Positions 62,552 to 64,000 of a DNA stretch of 64,000 nt are shown here, piece after piece. The position numbers were made by a program, and so were the translations under genes. The notes below the pieces were generated by a model that had not been told where the DNA came from, ran no database searches, and worked only from the letters and a program-made list of their open reading frames with translations. The stretch's first letter is position 1; every line of letters starts with the position of its first letter. Source of the DNA: Nocardia asteroides (lineage in GTDB: Bacteria; Actinomycetota; Actinomycetes; Mycobacteriales; Mycobacteriaceae); the NCBI RefSeq assembly GCF_021183625.1, contig NZ_CP089214.1:1612001-1676000 (forward strand). The letters run 5' to 3'.

Positions 62552-64000
62552 GTGACTGTGCCCCCCGAGCATCCGGCGGAGGCCCGCGGGCCGACCCAGC
62601 TGGACCGCGTCGTCATCCGCTTCGCCGGTGATTCCGGCGACGGCATGCAGCTCACCGGGGATCGCTTCACGCACGAGGCGGCGGCCTTCGGCAACGACCT
62701 CGCCACCCAGCCCAGCTTCCCGGCCGAGATCAGGGCGCCACAGGGCACGCTGCCAGGGGTGTCGTCGTTCCAGATCCAGATCGCCGACCACGACATCCTC
62801 AGCGCGGGCGACCAGCCCGACGTGCTGGTCGCCATGAACCCGGCCGCGCTCGCCGCCAACCTGGCCGAGCTGCCGCGCGGCGGCACCGTCATCGTGGACA
62901 CCGACGAATTCACCCGGCGCAACCTGGCCAAGGCCGGGTACGCCGAGAGCCCCCTCGACGACGGCACTCTCGGCGACCTGGTCGTGCACCGGGTGCCGAT
63001 GACCGCGCTCACCGCGGGCGCCACCGAGGCAGCGGGCGCGGGCAAGAAGGACGGCAAGCGGGCGCGCAACATGTTCGCGCTCGGGCTGCTCTCCTGGATG
63101 TACGGCCGCCCGATCGGCGGCACCGAGCGCTTCCTGCGGGAGAAGTTCGCGCAGCGGCCGGAGATCGCGGAGGCGAACCTGCTCGCCTTCCGGGCCGGGT
63201 TCGCCTACGGCGAGACCACGGAGAGCTTCGCCACCACCTTCCATATCGCCCCGGCCGCGCTCCCCGCGGGCACCTACCGGCAGATCACCGGGAACACCGC
63301 GCTCGCCTACGGCATCGTGACCGCGGGCAGGCTGGCCGGGATCCCGGTGTTCCTCGGCAGCTACCCGATCACCCCGGCCTCGGACATCCTGCACGAACTG
63401 AGCAGGCACAAGGCGTTCGGCGTCACCACCTTCCAGGCCGAGGACGAGATCGCGGGAATCGGCGCGGCGCTCGGGGCCGCGCTCGGCGGCGCGCTCGGGG
63501 TCACCAGCACCTCCGGCCCCGGGCTCGCGCTGAAGAGCGAGACGATCGGGCTGGCGGTGATGACCGAGGTCCCGCTGGTCGTGATCGACGTGCAGCGCGG
63601 CGGCCCCTCCACCGGGCTGCCCACCAAGACCGAGCAGGCCGACCTGCTGCAGGCGCTGCACGGCCGCAACGGGGAGTCGCCGGTGCCGGTGCTGGCCCCG
63701 CGCTCCCCCGCCGACTGCTTCGGCACCGCGATCGAGGCGGCCCGGATCGCGCTCACCTACCGCACCCCGGTGCTGCTGCTCTCCGACGGCGCCATCGCGA
63801 ACGGCTCGGAGCCGTGGGCGATCCCGCGCGTCGCCGAGCTGGAGCCGATCGACCCCGGCTTCGCCGCAGCCGAGCCCGGGCGCGAGTTCCTGCCCTACGC
63901 CCGCGACCCGGAGACGCTGGCCCGCCCGTACGCGGTGCCGGGGACCCCGGGGCTGGCGCACCGGATCGGCGGGCTGGAGAAGGCCGACGGCACCGGCGAC
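62552..64000 (+). CDS. korA: 2-oxoacid:ferredoxin oxidoreductase alpha subunit, KorA-type (partial)
   Basis: The gene runs off the window; 483 codons are visible from GTG 62552 (GGTGAGGC upstream; GTG 62558 also possible). A gamma domain is fused at the N terminus (VVIRFAGDSGDGMQLTGDRF, about 20-210). The alpha domain follows with GSYPITPASDILHELS, QAEDEIAGIGAALGAA, TSTSGPGLALKSE and VQRGGPSTGLPTKTEQADL. With KorB it converts 2-oxoglutarate to succinyl-CoA using ferredoxin. korB should lie just outside. Confidence 0.95.
   Translation, partial: MTVPPEHPAEARGPTQLDRVVIRFAGDSGDGMQLTGDRFTHEAAAFGNDLATQPSFPAEIRAPQGTLPGVSSFQIQIADHDILSAGDQPDVLVAMNPAALAANLAELPRGGTVIVDTDEFTRRNLAKAGYAESPLDDGTLGDLVVHRVPMTALTAGATEAAGAGKKDGKRARNMFALGLLSWMYGRPIGGTERFLREKFAQRPEIAEANLLAFRAGFAYGETTESFATTFHIAPAALPAGTYRQITGNTALAYGIVTAGRLAGIPVFLGSYPITPASDILHELSRHKAFGVTTFQAEDEIAGIGAALGAALGGALGVTSTSGPGLALKSETIGLAVMTEVPLVVIDVQRGGPSTGLPTKTEQADLLQALHGRNGESPVPVLAPRSPADCFGTAIEAARIALTYRTPVLLLSDGAIANGSEPWAIPRVAELEPIDPGFAAAEPGREFLPYARDPETLARPYAVPGTPGLAHRIGGLEKADGTGD

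Overview
The window is very GC-rich and almost gap-free. It reads as the chromosome of a mycolic-acid actinomycete, most likely Nocardia or a close relative. The support is: mycobacterial-type gene order (pyrR-pyrBC-carAB-pyrF-mihF-gmk-rpoZ-coaBC-metK-priA; nusB-efp-pepQ; aroCKB; aroE-mltG-ruvX-alaS-rarA), an RsbW/SigF stress module, a type VII secretion substrate pair, KstR-like operators and mycobacterial-type SOS boxes. Many GTG starts, ATGA/GTGA stop-start overlaps and apparently leaderless promoters fit this assignment. No tRNA, rRNA, insertion sequence, prophage or CRISPR array was seen.

Layout. 1-3.9 kb: tail of a gamma-glutamyltransferase, then (minus strand) rpe, riboflavin synthase, ribBA, ribH and a PH-domain membrane protein. 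3.9-5.3 kb: rsbW-sigF behind a SigF-type promoter. 5.3-8.8 kb (minus): MmcQ-like protein, rsmB, fmt, def. 8.8-10.8 kb: secreted lipase and an autoregulated PadR repressor. 10.8-26.1 kb (minus): priA, metK, coaBC, rpoZ, gmk, mihF, then the pyrimidine operon pyrR-pyrB-pyrC-(membrane protein)-carA-carB-pyrF with a PyrR-binding leader. 26.2-28.3 kb: alkB behind a probable SOS box, an HD hydrolase and a DUF4334 protein.

28.4-34.1 kb holds the standout gene: a protein of about 1895 residues joining TIR, calcineurin-like phosphoesterase, a possible restriction-endonuclease-like segment, NACHT NTPase, pentapeptide repeats and about 15 WD40 repeats. This is a STAND-type (NLR-like) conflict or anti-phage sensor with two candidate effector modules at its N terminus. 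It is divergent from an ArsB/SLC13-like permease. Next come an inositol-monophosphatase-like enzyme, a cupin-like protein and an uncharacterised two-TM protein (35.4-38.0 kb).

38.2-44.6 kb: nusB-efp-pepQ (minus) and prepilin peptidase-aroC-aroK-aroB (plus) diverge around two DnaA boxes. AroK has an unusual disordered basic tail of about 200 residues, and aroD, which usually follows aroB, is absent. 44.8-53.6 kb (minus): small membrane protein, aroE, mltG, ruvX, alaS, rarA and a kinase-like phosphotransferase. 53.9-58.2 kb: membrane protein, aspS, YpfJ-type metallopeptidase and a small secreted protein. 58.3-60.3 kb: type VII secretion substrate pair. 60.4-64 kb: an SDR epimerase behind two KstR-type operators, an SOS-box-linked Rv2578c-family radical SAM protein, and the start of korA, cut off by the window edge.
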